From assembly GCF_051262515.1 (NCBI RefSeq), contig NZ_JBIMER010000002.1, positions 186,001-250,000 on the forward strand: a DNA stretch of 64,000 nucleotides, given 5' to 3'. The stretch comes from Arthrobacter_N sp051262515. Its GTDB lineage: Bacteria; Actinomycetota; Actinomycetes; Actinomycetales; Micrococcaceae. Shown piece by piece: positions 44,600 to 53,197 of the stretch. How positions within the stretch are numbered: the stretch's first letter is position 1; the number at the start of each line of letters is the position of its first letter. The translations under genes and the position numbers were made by a program. A model generated the notes under the pieces. It searched no databases, was not told the origin of the DNA, and saw nothing but the letters and a program-made list of their open reading frames with translations.

Positions 44600-45385
44600 T
44601 CAGGCGCCATGGTAAGTGGTTTCCTCCGTGGCCGACGCGGCATCCGATGCTGCCGACCCGAGCGCCGCGGGGGACTGGCCCGCCTTGAGCGCGGCCAGGC
44701 GCGCCTCGACCTCGGTCTGCTCACCCAGATCCTCGAGTGATTCGAACTGGCTGTCCAGGGACGAGGCGGCCAACTCGTTGGCGCCGATCACGCGGGCCTC
44801 CTCGCGGCGGATCTTCTCCTCGAAACGCGACACCTCCGACGTCGGGTCCATGATGTCGATGCTCTTGATGGCATCGTTAACCTGGTTCTGGGCCTGGGCG
44901 GATTTCGCCCGCGCGACGAGCTCGTCCCGCTTGGAAACGAGCTCCTGGCGCTTGCCCTTCATCGCCTCGAGGCCGGACTTCAGCTTGGCGACGATCTCCT
45001 CCTGCGATGCGATGGTCGGCTCGACACCCGTCGCCTCGCGCTCCGACTGCATCTGCCGCTGAAGGGCTACCTTGGCGAGGTTGTCGAACTTCGCCGCATT
45101 CCCGGCGTCGCCCGACGAGCGGTATTCATCCGCCTTTTGCGACGCCGCCAGCGCCTTGGTGCCCCAGTCGCGGGCGTTGTCCTGGTCCTCGCGGTGGTCC
45201 TGCTCGAGCATGCGCAGGTTGCCGATCGTCTGCGCGACGGCGGTTTCGGCCTCCGCGATGTTGTTCGTGTAGTCGCGGACCATCTGGTCCAGCATCTTCT
45301 GCGGGTCCTCCGCCGAATCGAGAATCGCGTTGATGTTGGCCTTGGCCAATTGCGCGACCCGACCAAAGATCGATTGTTTTACCAC
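44600..45385 (-). CDS. pspA: PspA/IM30 family protein
   Basis: This membrane-associated coiled-coil protein of the phage-shock/ESCRT-III-like family has 261 aa. Features are the N-terminal amphipathic helix FGRVAQLAKANINAILDSAEDPQKMLDQM and long heptad helices with many Lys, Glu and Gln (about residues 25-225). It supports membrane integrity under stress; known members also control stress regulators. The GTG at 45385 (VKQSIFGRV) is favoured because GGAGGG sits 7 nt before it, while the ATG at 45400 has no binding site. The next gene upstream on the same strand is the TPM-domain protein. Confidence 0.88.
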   Translation of the reverse strand: MVKQSIFGRVAQLAKANINAILDSAEDPQKMLDQMVRDYTNNIAEAETAVAQTIGNLRMLEQDHREDQDNARDWGTKALAASQKADEYRSSGDAGNAAKFDNLAKVALQRQMQSEREATGVEPTIASQEEIVAKLKSGLEAMKGKRQELVSKRDELVARAKSAQAQNQVNDAIKSIDIMDPTSEVSRFEEKIRREEARVIGANELAASSLDSQFESLEDLGEQTEVEARLAALKAGQSPAALGSAASDAASATEETTYHGA

Positions 45386-45441
45386 GGTGTCACCCTCCAT
45401 TTGTCATCGATACAACCTTGAAAAACGCCGCGGTCCCGGGC

Positions 45442-47547
45442 CTAGAAGTTGCCGCCTCCGCCGTCGCCGAAACCGCCGAAGCCACCGCCACCGCCTCCGC
45501 CGCCGCCGCCGAAACCGCCGAAGCCGCCGCCACCGAAGACGCCGCCGCCGGAGTGGCCGCCGCCTCCGCCTCCCCGCAGGATGGAGTCGATCAGGATCCC
45601 GCCGAGGATGGCGCCCCCGAGCCCGTTGCCGCCGCCACCGCCGAATCCGCCTCCGAACCCTCCGCCGCCGTAGCCGCCGCCGCCGAAGCCGCTGACGTCG
45701 TTCTCGGCCTCCCGCGCGGCCTGGTCGGCGAGGTGCGCGGCCTGGTTCGCGTATTGGAGGGCCGCCACGGGATCGTGGTTGCCCATGCGCAGTGCCTCGT
45801 CCAGGTTGCGCTCGGCCTCGGCCAGCCGTGTGCGTGCCGTGGATCCGACGCCGCCGCGCCGTGCGCGGATGAAGTCTCCGGTTCCCTCGATCTTCACCTG
45901 TGCCGTCCGAACTGCGGCCTGGAGCTGTTCCGCTGCCCGGGCCGCCTGCTGCTGCTGGTCGCGGATGGCGGAGAGCGGCGCGTCGAGCTGGGCGTGCGCG
46001 TCCTCGACGGCACCGAGCAGGGCGACGGGGTCGATGCGACCAGCTTGCACTTGCGACTTGACTCGGCCCAACGCCTGCTCGACCGCGGCGGCTGGCCCGG
46101 CCAACTCGGGACTCCGACCGCCGGAAACCATGGCCCGAGCCTGCGCGAGATCCCGGGCGGTGGTCGCGACCGCCGACTCCAGGTCCCGGCGCGCGCGGGA
46201 GAGATCGTCCCCCGTCTTGTCGATGGCCTCGAGCAGCACGCGGGCCTGGTGGAGGCTCTCTTCTCCGGCACGGACGGCCACGGCCGCCTCGCTGGTGGAC
46301 TGTTCCTGGATCTTCGCCTCCGCAGTGGTGATGGCGTTGTCCACGAAGTCGAGGCGTTCCGTTGCCTGGGCGATGTTGTCGCGGACCTGGGTCAGCGCGG
46401 AATCGGCGTAGGAACCGGTCAGTGTCTCCAGCGCCGACTGCGCGGAGACGAGGCGTTCGCGCTGTGCCGGGGCGTCCTGACGGAGCCTGGCCACCGCCTG
46501 CGGCGCGTTGCGCTCGAGCTCGCGGAGGGCGTCGAATTCGGCGTGGTGCTCTTCGAGGGTGTCGCTCACGGCCTCGCACCGGCGGATGATGTCGCCAAGC
46601 CACGTGCGTTGCTGTTCCTCGGTGTCCGGGATGTGGTCATCCAGCTGCTGCTGGAGCTTGAAGGATTCGGTCAGGTGCGCCTTAGCCGCCTGGATGTCCT
46701 CGGCGAAGGGCTTGACGGCGCCTTCGCCGTATTGGGCCATGGCGAAGCCCACCTCCTGCTCGCTGGACTTGATCGCGTCGTCGGCCGCGATGAGCAGGCT
46801 TCCGGCACGCTGCCGAAGCTCCTCGACGCCCAGGCCGGCCAACGGATCAACCGGCTGCCCTTCGGGACCGGAGAGCGGTCCCTGTGCCGGGCCGGCCGGT
46901 GGCATCTTCCGGCGCCGCGAGAGGGCGAGCGCGGTCGCGCCGCCGGCGACGACCACGCCGCCGACGATCCACGGCGCCGCCGAACCCCCGCCGGACTCGC
47001 CGGTTCCCGCGCCCGAATCCCCGGGATCCCCACCGGAGCCCGCGCCCAGTTCGCCGTTGACCGCCGCCTCGATACCCTCGGCGGCGCCGACCGCGGCGTT
47101 GGCCCAGTCCGCGGAGCCGATCGTGCCCGATGGCAGTTCCGGGACCACATACCGCGTCCAGATCTCGTTGTCCAAGGGCGCGACCTGCTCCGTGTCGCCG
47201 GAGTCGAGGCGGCCTTGGCGCGCGTCCACGGCGATGGCCAGGATCGAGTCGCTGGCGCCCATACCCTTGGTGCCCGCCACCTCCTCGACCCAAGCGCCGG
47301 CGTCGGACGGCTGTTCGAAAGTGTCCACGAACACCACGAAGAGGGTGCGCCCCGTGTTTTCCCGAAGTTCCTGTACCGCGTCTTCGACCCGCGAGGCCTC
47401 GGAACCGAGGGCGCCGGCGCTGTCCACGACGAATTCCCCGGGCGGGATGTCGACGGGCGGTTCTGCGGCGGCGGGGCCAGCCCACGCCAGAACGGTAAAC
47501 ATGGCGATGCCGGCTGCCGCCGACGCCCGCCCGGGAATGGATCTCAT
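45442..47547 (-). CDS. TPM domain (DUF477) membrane protein with coiled coil and Gly-rich C-terminus
   Basis: The protein has 701 aa. A signal peptide (cut near AAA-EPP, about residue 29) precedes an extracytoplasmic TPM domain (about 35-165) with the family strand VVFVDTFEQPSDAGAWVEEV. A Gly/Ser linker and a membrane segment (IVGGVVVAGGATALALS, about 200) follow. The long cytoplasmic part is helical (about 235-620). The end is extremely Gly-rich (GGGFGG repeats, about 640-701), so antisense frames look like poly-proline. Proteins with TPM domains are often paired with PspA or membrane repair functions. Adjacency to pspA on the same strand supports a joint envelope role; that is inference. 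Confidence 0.88.
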   Translation of the reverse strand: MRSIPGRASAAAGIAMFTVLAWAGPAAAEPPVDIPPGEFVVDSAGALGSEASRVEDAVQELRENTGRTLFVVFVDTFEQPSDAGAWVEEVAGTKGMGASDSILAIAVDARQGRLDSGDTEQVAPLDNEIWTRYVVPELPSGTIGSADWANAAVGAAEGIEAAVNGELGAGSGGDPGDSGAGTGESGGGSAAPWIVGGVVVAGGATALALSRRRKMPPAGPAQGPLSGPEGQPVDPLAGLGVEELRQRAGSLLIAADDAIKSSEQEVGFAMAQYGEGAVKPFAEDIQAAKAHLTESFKLQQQLDDHIPDTEEQQRTWLGDIIRRCEAVSDTLEEHHAEFDALRELERNAPQAVARLRQDAPAQRERLVSAQSALETLTGSYADSALTQVRDNIAQATERLDFVDNAITTAEAKIQEQSTSEAAVAVRAGEESLHQARVLLEAIDKTGDDLSRARRDLESAVATTARDLAQARAMVSGGRSPELAGPAAAVEQALGRVKSQVQAGRIDPVALLGAVEDAHAQLDAPLSAIRDQQQQAARAAEQLQAAVRTAQVKIEGTGDFIRARRGGVGSTARTRLAEAERNLDEALRMGNHDPVAALQYANQAAHLADQAAREAENDVSGFGGGGYGGGGFGGGFGGGGGNGLGGAILGGILIDSILRGGGGGGHSGGGVFGGGGFGGFGGGGGGGGGGFGGFGDGGGGNF

Positions 47548-47741
47548 GGATCACCCTTCGGCATCGTGGACCGCCCTCGCCGCGAATGTGGCCCGACTTT
47601 TTTGCGGGTCACCGGCGGGGGCAGTCGCTGTTGATTCTATGGTTGCAGTGTGGGGGCGTCCACCGAGGCCGAATGCGCCGACAGCGAAAGCCCGGGCGTC
47701 CATTCGGCCAAAACACAGGCTTCGCTCAGGAAAACCTTTCG

Positions 47742-47771
47742 GGGAACACAGCACGGGTTGCCATAGTTGTT
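47742..47771 (+). promoter_or_regulatory. ECF-sigma-type promoter before the HtrA gene
   Basis: GGGAAC (47742-47747) and GTTGTT (47766-47771) are separated by 18 bp. This matches the SigE/SigH-type consensus of actinobacteria (GGAAC, about 18 bp, GTT). It starts transcription roughly 25 bp before the ATG at 47799. The -10 part lies next to an inverted repeat GTTCC-AAG-GGAAC (47769-47781). Confidence 0.55.
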
Positions 47772-47798
47772 CCAAGGGAACCCAGAAAGGAACCAGCG

Positions 47799-49307
47799 AT
47801 GAGCGAGCACAGGTACAACCCGGGGGACAACGCGCCCGACGGCCACGACGCCGACGCGGACGGGTCCGTGGCTGGATCCGACGTGCCGCCGCGCCCGCAG
47901 GCCCCGCCGCAGGCGCCCTACTCCTCGTGGAACGCGACCGCGCCCATCGACAGGGCGGCAAGCGGGGGAGCCGCTCCCGGTGATGCCGGCGGCCCGCCTC
48001 CGGCGTTCGGCCCGGGAAGCCACTACCCGCCGTACGGTGCGCCGCAGGCGACAGGGTCCGCCTTCGCGTCGGCCCCCGCGCAGCGCCGGAAATCCCCCAA
48101 GCGTTTCGGCGCCCCGACGCTCATCGCCGGCATGCTCGCCGCCGCGCTGGTCGGGGGCGGCTCGGCGGTGGGCGCCAACTACCTCATCGTCGGGGACGAA
48201 ACGCCGGCGTCGACGTCCACCGCCCAGCCGGGCGGCGCCGTCGTCATCAACAACCCGGAGAACGTGACCGCGGTGACGGCGGCCGCGGCGAAGGCCTCGC
48301 CCAGCGTGGTCACCATCGAGGTCAACGACGGCGGACAGGGCGGATCCGGATCCGGCATCATCCTGGACGGCGAGGGGCACATCCTCACCAACACCCACGT
48401 GGTGACGCTGGGAGGAGCCTCCGCCTCGCCCACGGTGAATGTGCGCACCAGCGACGGCACCGTGCACAAGGCCGAGATCGTTGGCACCGACCCGCTTTCC
48501 GACTTGGCCGTCATCAAGATCGACGCCGACAACCTCACCCCGGCGACCCTCGGGGAATCCGGAAAGCTCAACGTCGGCGACACCGCGATCGCCATCGGCG
48601 CGCCGCTGGGGCTCAGCGGCACCGTCACCGACGGCATCATCTCCACGCTCAACCGGACCATCAGCGTGGCGTCGTCGGCCGTGCCCGACAGCCCCGCCGA
48701 GGGGGACGCCGAAGAGGACGACGGCGGCGGTGAATTCAACTTCCAGTTCCCCGGCGAGTCGGGACAGCAGGACTCCAACTCGGGCTCCATCTACGTCAAC
48801 GTCCTGCAGACGGACGCCGCCATCAACCACGGCAATTCAGGTGGTGCCCTGGTCGACGTCGAGGGCAGGATCATCGGCGTGAACGTCGCGATCGCCTCCG
48901 CCGGGAGCGGCGGCCCGGGCGGGGAGGGCGGCAGCATCGGCGTCGGCTTCGCCATCCCCATCGACTACGCCAAGCGCGTCGCCAACGACCTCATTTCCGA
49001 CGGCGAGGCGTCCCACGGGCTCCTTGGTGTGACCGTGCAGGCCCAGGCGGCAGGCGACGGGGACGCCAGGACGTCGTTCAGCGTCGGCGCCGCGGTCCGC
49101 GACGTCGTTCCGGATTCGCCCGCCGAGGCCGCCGGCCTGCAGCCGGGGGACATCATCACCGGTGTCGGCGACCGGCCCATCGACGACAGCCTCTCGCTGA
49201 CCGCCGCGGTCCGCGAGTACGCCGCCGGGACGAAGGCGACCGTGCACTACACGCGCGATGGCCAGGAGAACAGCGTCGAGGTCACGGTCGGGGCGTCCGA
49301 GGGCTGA
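47799..49307 (+). CDS. HtrA/DegP-type serine protease with PDZ domain
   Basis: This membrane-anchored trypsin-like protease has 502 aa. The disordered, Pro-rich cytoplasmic start (about residues 1-85) leads to a membrane segment (ALVGGGSAVGANYLIV, about 107-130). The protease domain has the triad His200 (TNTHVVTLGG), Asp235 (DPLSDLAVIKID) and Ser347 (NHGNSGGALV), all intact. The C-terminal PDZ domain is at about 395-495 (PADIITGVGDRP-like motif LQPGDIITGVGDRPI). It degrades or refolds misfolded envelope proteins. The gene diverges from the TPM-pspA group and has an ECF-like promoter. The ATG has AAAGGA upstream. Confidence 0.93.
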   Translation: MSEHRYNPGDNAPDGHDADADGSVAGSDVPPRPQAPPQAPYSSWNATAPIDRAASGGAAPGDAGGPPPAFGPGSHYPPYGAPQATGSAFASAPAQRRKSPKRFGAPTLIAGMLAAALVGGGSAVGANYLIVGDETPASTSTAQPGGAVVINNPENVTAVTAAAAKASPSVVTIEVNDGGQGGSGSGIILDGEGHILTNTHVVTLGGASASPTVNVRTSDGTVHKAEIVGTDPLSDLAVIKIDADNLTPATLGESGKLNVGDTAIAIGAPLGLSGTVTDGIISTLNRTISVASSAVPDSPAEGDAEEDDGGGEFNFQFPGESGQQDSNSGSIYVNVLQTDAAINHGNSGGALVDVEGRIIGVNVAIASAGSGGPGGEGGSIGVGFAIPIDYAKRVANDLISDGEASHGLLGVTVQAQAAGDGDARTSFSVGAAVRDVVPDSPAEAAGLQPGDIITGVGDRPIDDSLSLTAAVREYAAGTKATVHYTRDGQENSVEVTVGASEG

Positions 49308-49330
49308 TTCGCCCGTGGTGCCCGCAACGA

Positions 49331-49358
49331 GGCGCGCGGCCCGACGATGCCGCGCGCC
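49331..49358 (+). terminator. Hairpin after the HtrA gene
   Basis: A perfect 9-bp stem (GGCGCGCGG / CCGCGCGCC) has a 10-nt loop, 23 bp after the stop. No T-run follows. Confidence 0.45.
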
Positions 49359-49364
49359 GCGCCA

Positions 49365-49384
49365 CGGTTAACCACCATTAACCG
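49365..49384. promoter_or_regulatory. Perfect inverted repeat upstream of etfBA
   Basis: CGGTTAA-CCACCA-TTAACCG has 7-bp perfect arms. It lies 28 bp upstream of a TAGCAT -10 hexamer (49413-49418) and so just upstream of the expected -35 region. It looks like a regulator site; the regulator is unknown. Confidence 0.4.
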
Positions 49385-49464
49385 AAATGGCCGTCTGGCG
49401 CGAACCTGCGGCTAGCATGGGGGAGGGCCGTATCCGGCCACACTTCCGCAGAGGAAAGGCAGCA

Positions 49465-50280
49465 ATGAGCGAGGCAAGCGGGTCATTGAAGGTCCTGGTG
49501 CTGGTCAAGCATGTTCCCGACGCGCAGTTCGACAGGCACCTGAGCGGTCCGGGGAACACCACGGACCGCTCCGAGAGCATCCTGTCGGAGCTGGACGAAT
49601 ACGCGATCGAGACGGCACTGCAGCTGACGGAGTCCCGTGGCGGACCGAAGGCCGGAAACACCGTGACGGCGCTGACGATGGGCCCGGAGGCGGCCATGAG
49701 CGCGGTGAAGAAGTCGTTGCAGATGGGCGCCACCGACGGCGTGCACCTGTGCGACCCGGCGCTCGCCGGCTCGGACGCGGCCGCGACCTCGCTCTCCCTG
49801 GCCCGCACGGTCGAGCACCTCGGCGGCTTCGACCTCGTGGTCGCTGGCATGTCCTCCACGGAGGGCGAAACGTCCCTGGTGCCGTCCCAGCTTGCGGAAC
49901 GCCTCTCGCTGCCGCAGTTGACGCTGGTGTCCTCGCTGGAGTTCGCCGCCGACGGCACCCTCGTGGGCCGCCGCGACAACGGAACGGCGACACAGACGGT
50001 TCAGACGTCCCTGCCCGCGCTCGTGTCGGTCACCGACCAGTCCGAGGAGCCGCGCTACCCGAACTTCAAGGGCATCATCGGCGCCAAGAAGAAGAAAACG
50101 ACCGTGCTTTCGCTCGCCGACATCGGGGTTTCCCCGGAAGAGGTCGGCCGCGCGGGGTCCTGGACCGAGGTCGTCACCGCAGATGCCCGGCCGCCACGCC
50201 AGGGCGGGACCGTCATCACGGACGAGGGGGACGCCGGCATTCAGCTGGTCGACTTCCTGGCCGCACAGAAACTGCTGTAG
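49465..50280 (+). CDS. etfB: Electron transfer flavoprotein beta subunit
   Basis: ETF carries electrons from acyl-CoA dehydrogenases to the quinone pool. The beta subunit (271 aa) binds AMP. Family segments are VLVLVKHVPDAQFDRH at the start, LDEYAIETALQL, and LTMGPEAAMSAVKKSLQMGATDGVHLCD. The start at 49465 follows GAGGAAAGG. The stop is 16 nt before etfA. The acyl-CoA dehydrogenase at 43260 is a likely donor. Confidence 0.95.
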   Translation: MSEASGSLKVLVLVKHVPDAQFDRHLSGPGNTTDRSESILSELDEYAIETALQLTESRGGPKAGNTVTALTMGPEAAMSAVKKSLQMGATDGVHLCDPALAGSDAAATSLSLARTVEHLGGFDLVVAGMSSTEGETSLVPSQLAERLSLPQLTLVSSLEFAADGTLVGRRDNGTATQTVQTSLPALVSVTDQSEEPRYPNFKGIIGAKKKKTTVLSLADIGVSPEEVGRAGSWTEVVTADARPPRQGGTVITDEGDAGIQLVDFLAAQKLL

Positions 50281-50296
50281 GAGCGAGGGGACCAAC

Positions 50297-51238
50297 ATGG
50301 CCAACATCCTGGTATTCATCGACACGCCCTCGGCTCGCCCGGGCAAGGCGCAGCGCGAGTTGCTGACGATCGCCGCGCGGCTGGGCACGCCCGTCGCCGC
50401 CATCGCCGAACCCGCGGACGACGACGCCGTTGCCGCGCTCGGCGCGCTCGGGACGCCCACCGTGTACACGGCCGCGACGAACCTCGACACCGAGCTGGTC
50501 GCGGGCAAGGCGGCCTTCGTGGCGGCCGCCGCGCGGGCCTCCGCCGCGCGGGCCGTGCTGTTGCCGAACACCGGCGAGGGCAAGGAGATCGCCGCCCGCG
50601 TGGGCATCAAGCTCGGCTCCGGCGTGATCACCGACGTCGTCGACGTCGCGGCCGACCTCACCGCCACCAAGTCGGTTCTCGCCGGCTCCTACACGGTCAC
50701 CGCCCGTGTGACCCGCGGTGTTCCCGTGCTCACGGTCAAGCCCAACAGCGTGGAACCGGCGGAGGCCGTTGCGGCGCCGGCGGAGCGCGTGGAGCTGGAC
50801 GCCGGCGCCGCCGGACCGGCCGCCGTGGTCACCGCCACCGAGGCCAAGGCCTCCACCGGCCGCCCGGGACTGCAGGACGCGCGCATCGTCGTGTCCGGCG
50901 GGCGCGGATTGGACGGCGACTTCTCAACCGTGGAGCAGCTGGCCGACGCGCTCGGCGCCGCTGTCGGCGCCTCTCGGGCCGCGACGGACGCCGGGTGGAT
51001 CGAGCATTCGTACCAGGTGGGCCAGACCGGCCAGACGGTCTCCCCGCAGCTCTACATCTGCGCGGGCATCTCCGGAGCGGTCCAGCACAAGGCCGGGATG
51101 CAGACCTCGCAGACCATCGTGGCGATCAACAACGACCCGGACGCGCCGATCTTCGAGATCGCCGACTTCGGCATCGTGGGCGACCTGTCCAGCGTGCTGC
51201 CGCAGGCCGCCGCCGAAATCCTTCGCCGCAAGGCCTAG
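50297..51238 (+). CDS. etfA: Electron transfer flavoprotein alpha subunit
   Basis: This is the FAD-binding subunit of ETF, 313 aa. The C-terminal domain contains IVVSGGRGLDGDFSTVEQLADALGAAVGASRAATDAGW, then YQVGQTGQTVSPQLYICAGISGAVQHKAGM and the ADFGIVGDL ending, all contacts of FAD and the beta subunit. The N-terminal domain is variable. It follows etfB at 16 nt with GAGGGG before the ATG. Confidence 0.95.
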   Translation: MANILVFIDTPSARPGKAQRELLTIAARLGTPVAAIAEPADDDAVAALGALGTPTVYTAATNLDTELVAGKAAFVAAAARASAARAVLLPNTGEGKEIAARVGIKLGSGVITDVVDVAADLTATKSVLAGSYTVTARVTRGVPVLTVKPNSVEPAEAVAAPAERVELDAGAAGPAAVVTATEAKASTGRPGLQDARIVVSGGRGLDGDFSTVEQLADALGAAVGASRAATDAGWIEHSYQVGQTGQTVSPQLYICAGISGAVQHKAGMQTSQTIVAINNDPDAPIFEIADFGIVGDLSSVLPQAAAEILRRKA

Positions 51239-51240
51239 GC

Positions 51241-51996
51241 GTGCCCGTGTTCGACCCGGGGACCCAGCCGATCCGCCGGGTCCTGTGTTTCGCCGCGCAC
51301 CCGGACGACCTCGACTTCGGGGCGTCCGGGACCGTGGCCGCGTGGACGGCCTCCGGCGTCGACGTCCAGTACTGCATCATGACCGACGGCGACGCCGGCG
51401 GGTTCGATCCGGCGCACCGAGAGCGGATCATCGCCACGCGCCGCGAGGAGCAACGGCTGGCCGCCGGAATCGTCGGGGTCGAGACGGTCCATTTCCTCGG
51501 CGAACGCGACGGCTACCTGGAACCGTCCCACGAGGTGCAGCGGAAGGTCGTGGCGCTGATCAGGCGGCTGCGCCCCGACGTCGTGCTGGCCATGCACCCC
51601 GAACGGGACTGGGACCGGCTGCAACGTTCGCACCCGGACCACCTCGCCTGCGGCGAGGCCGTGACCCGGGCCGTGTACCCCGCGGCCGAGAACCCCTATG
51701 CCTACCCGGAACTCGAGGCGGAGGGTCTGGCCGCGTACAAACTCGGCTGGCTCTGGCTCTATGGTGGACCAGTGTCCCGCGACAACCACTGGGTCGACGT
51801 CACGGACACGTTCGCCCAGAAGCTCTCGGCGCTGCGCCAGCACCTGACCCAGCACCCGGACGTGGCCCGGATGGAGGCCTTCGTCGAGACGAACTCGCGC
51901 CGCAAGGCGGCCGCCGGCTCGCTGCCGGAGGGGCGGCTGGCCGAGGCCTTCCACACCGTCGCCGTCAACGCGGCGGACACCATCGCGGGGTTCTAG
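51241..51996 (+). CDS. PIG-L/LmbE-type N-acetylglucosaminyl deacetylase
   Basis: This zinc-dependent deacetylase of 251 aa carries the hallmark AHPDD near the N-terminus (FAAHPDDLDFG), with the catalytic Asp, and a later zinc His in HPDHLACGEAV. The family includes MshB and Mca of mycothiol metabolism, but this protein lacks clear diagnostic residues of either and its substrate is unknown. It begins with GTG 2 nt after the etfA stop, so it is probably cotranscribed with etfBA; a GTG 6 nt later is also possible. Confidence 0.85.
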   Translation: MPVFDPGTQPIRRVLCFAAHPDDLDFGASGTVAAWTASGVDVQYCIMTDGDAGGFDPAHRERIIATRREEQRLAAGIVGVETVHFLGERDGYLEPSHEVQRKVVALIRRLRPDVVLAMHPERDWDRLQRSHPDHLACGEAVTRAVYPAAENPYAYPELEAEGLAAYKLGWLWLYGGPVSRDNHWVDVTDTFAQKLSALRQHLTQHPDVARMEAFVETNSRRKAAAGSLPEGRLAEAFHTVAVNAADTIAGF

Positions 51997-52035
51997 CCCG
52001 GTTCCGGCGGGACGCCGACGAAATCCGGCCGGCGG

Positions 52036-52581
52036 CTACCGCGTGGGCAGGTCCACGGTCACCACGGGGTCCGAACTCGGCTTGTCCGAGCCGCCCTCGG
52101 GCTCCGACGTCAGGGCCACGCCCTGGACGTCGTCCAGCCCGCGGAATCCGGCCGTGGCCTCGACGCCCTCGACCAACTCCAAGGAGCTGAGGGCGCCCGT
52201 CTCCGCGGACACGACCCACAACTGGTACGTGGTTCCCTGCGACGGCGCGGGAAGCCCGGACACGGCGACCGAACCGGCGTCGTTGGAGGGCGAGACCGCG
52301 ACGGTTGCCGTCCCGCCGCCAGGGACTTCCACGGTGCGTTCGGCGCGGTCGGACGCACCGTCGACCTCGGAGGCCATGTCGCGCGGGGCGAGCGCCGAGA
52401 ACAGGCTGACCACCCCGATGACGGCGACGACGGCGGCCGCGACGAGGAGCATCCACTTGCGCACCGGTGCCGCCCGGCGCTGCGGCCGGTGCTCGGCCAC
52501 CTCGTCCACCAGATTCAGGCCCAGGTTCTCCTCGGGCTCGTCGTCGAAGTCGCGGGCGTCGGCGGAATCGCTCTGGCGCAT
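52036..52581 (-). CDS. RskA-like (anti-sigma-K C-terminal domain) membrane protein, orphan
   Basis: The protein has 181 aa: a short acidic cytoplasmic start (about 45 residues), one membrane segment (MLLVAAAVVAVIGVVSLFSA), and an extracytoplasmic domain whose motifs LPAPSQGTTYQLWVVS and VALTSEPEGGSDKPSSDPV match the RskA C-terminal domain. The zinc-binding anti-sigma domain (HxxxC..C) normally found before the membrane segment is absent and no sigma factor gene is adjacent. The ATG at 52581 has GAGGA 5 nt upstream; a TTG at 52590 is an alternative. It may be a sensor or an inactive relic. Confidence 0.75.
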   Translation of the reverse strand: MRQSDSADARDFDDEPEENLGLNLVDEVAEHRPQRRAAPVRKWMLLVAAAVVAVIGVVSLFSALAPRDMASEVDGASDRAERTVEVPGGGTATVAVSPSNDAGSVAVSGLPAPSQGTTYQLWVVSAETGALSSLELVEGVEATAGFRGLDDVQGVALTSEPEGGSDKPSSDPVVTVDLPTR

Positions 52582-52674
52582 GGTCCTCAATCCTTGGTTT
52601 TGCGGTGGGGGTGAATCCGGGTCCAGCTTAGGCCAGGGTGGCCGGCGGATCCGTGGGGCGTGCCGGTGGCACGG

Positions 52675-53160
52675 CTAGTGGGGTTTGGGGGCCGAACCGT
52701 CGAAACCGTTCTGCCGCCAGGCCTCGAACAGTGCGATGGAAGCCGCGTTCGCCAGGTTCAGCGAGCGGCGGGACGGCTGCATGGGCAGTCGCACCCGCCG
52801 CGTCACGCGGGCGTCCGCCTTGACCTCCTCGGGAAGTCCCACGGACTCGGGGCCGAACAACAGGATGTCGCCGGGGCGGTAGGAGATGTCCGTGTACAGC
52901 TCTTCGCCGTCGGACGTGAAGGCGAAGACGCGCCCCGGCAGCAGGGCCTCCCAGGCGGAGGCGAGGTCGGCGTGGACGGTGACGTGGGCCAGGTCGTGGT
53001 AGTCGAGGCCGGCCCTCCGGAGCTTCGCGTCGCCGAAGTCGAAGCCCAGGGGCTCGACCAGATGCAGCTCCGCCCCCGTCACGGCGGCCAAACGGATGGC
53101 GTTGCCGGTGTTGCCGGGGATCTCGGGCGCGAAGAACAGGATGCGAAACACGGTTGCCAT
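52675..53160 (-). CDS. trmL: tRNA (cytidine(34)-2'-O)-methyltransferase, TrmL type
   Basis: This SPOUT-class methyltransferase has 161 aa, the usual length of TrmL. It has the knotted SAM-binding site with ILLFGPESVGLPEEV and the C-terminal MQPSRRSLNLANAASIALFEAWRQ. The N-terminal FFAPEIPGNTGNAIRLAAVTGAELHLVEPLGF is typical. It methylates the ribose of wobble C or cmnm5U in tRNA(Leu) isoacceptors in E. coli. The start at 53160 fits the conserved N-terminus; the ribosome-binding site is weak. Confidence 0.93.
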   Translation of the reverse strand: MATVFRILFFAPEIPGNTGNAIRLAAVTGAELHLVEPLGFDFGDAKLRRAGLDYHDLAHVTVHADLASAWEALLPGRVFAFTSDGEELYTDISYRPGDILLFGPESVGLPEEVKADARVTRRVRLPMQPSRRSLNLANAASIALFEAWRQNGFDGSAPKPH

Positions 53161-53197
53161 CCTATGCCCAGCGGCCGGTGGCCCCGAGGAGGCCGTC

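Noticed and set aside
45418..47634. Long plus-strand frame, plus a poly-proline frame at 45449-45673
   Set aside because: Both are antisense to the TPM protein. The poly-proline stretch is simply the complement of its Gly-rich end.
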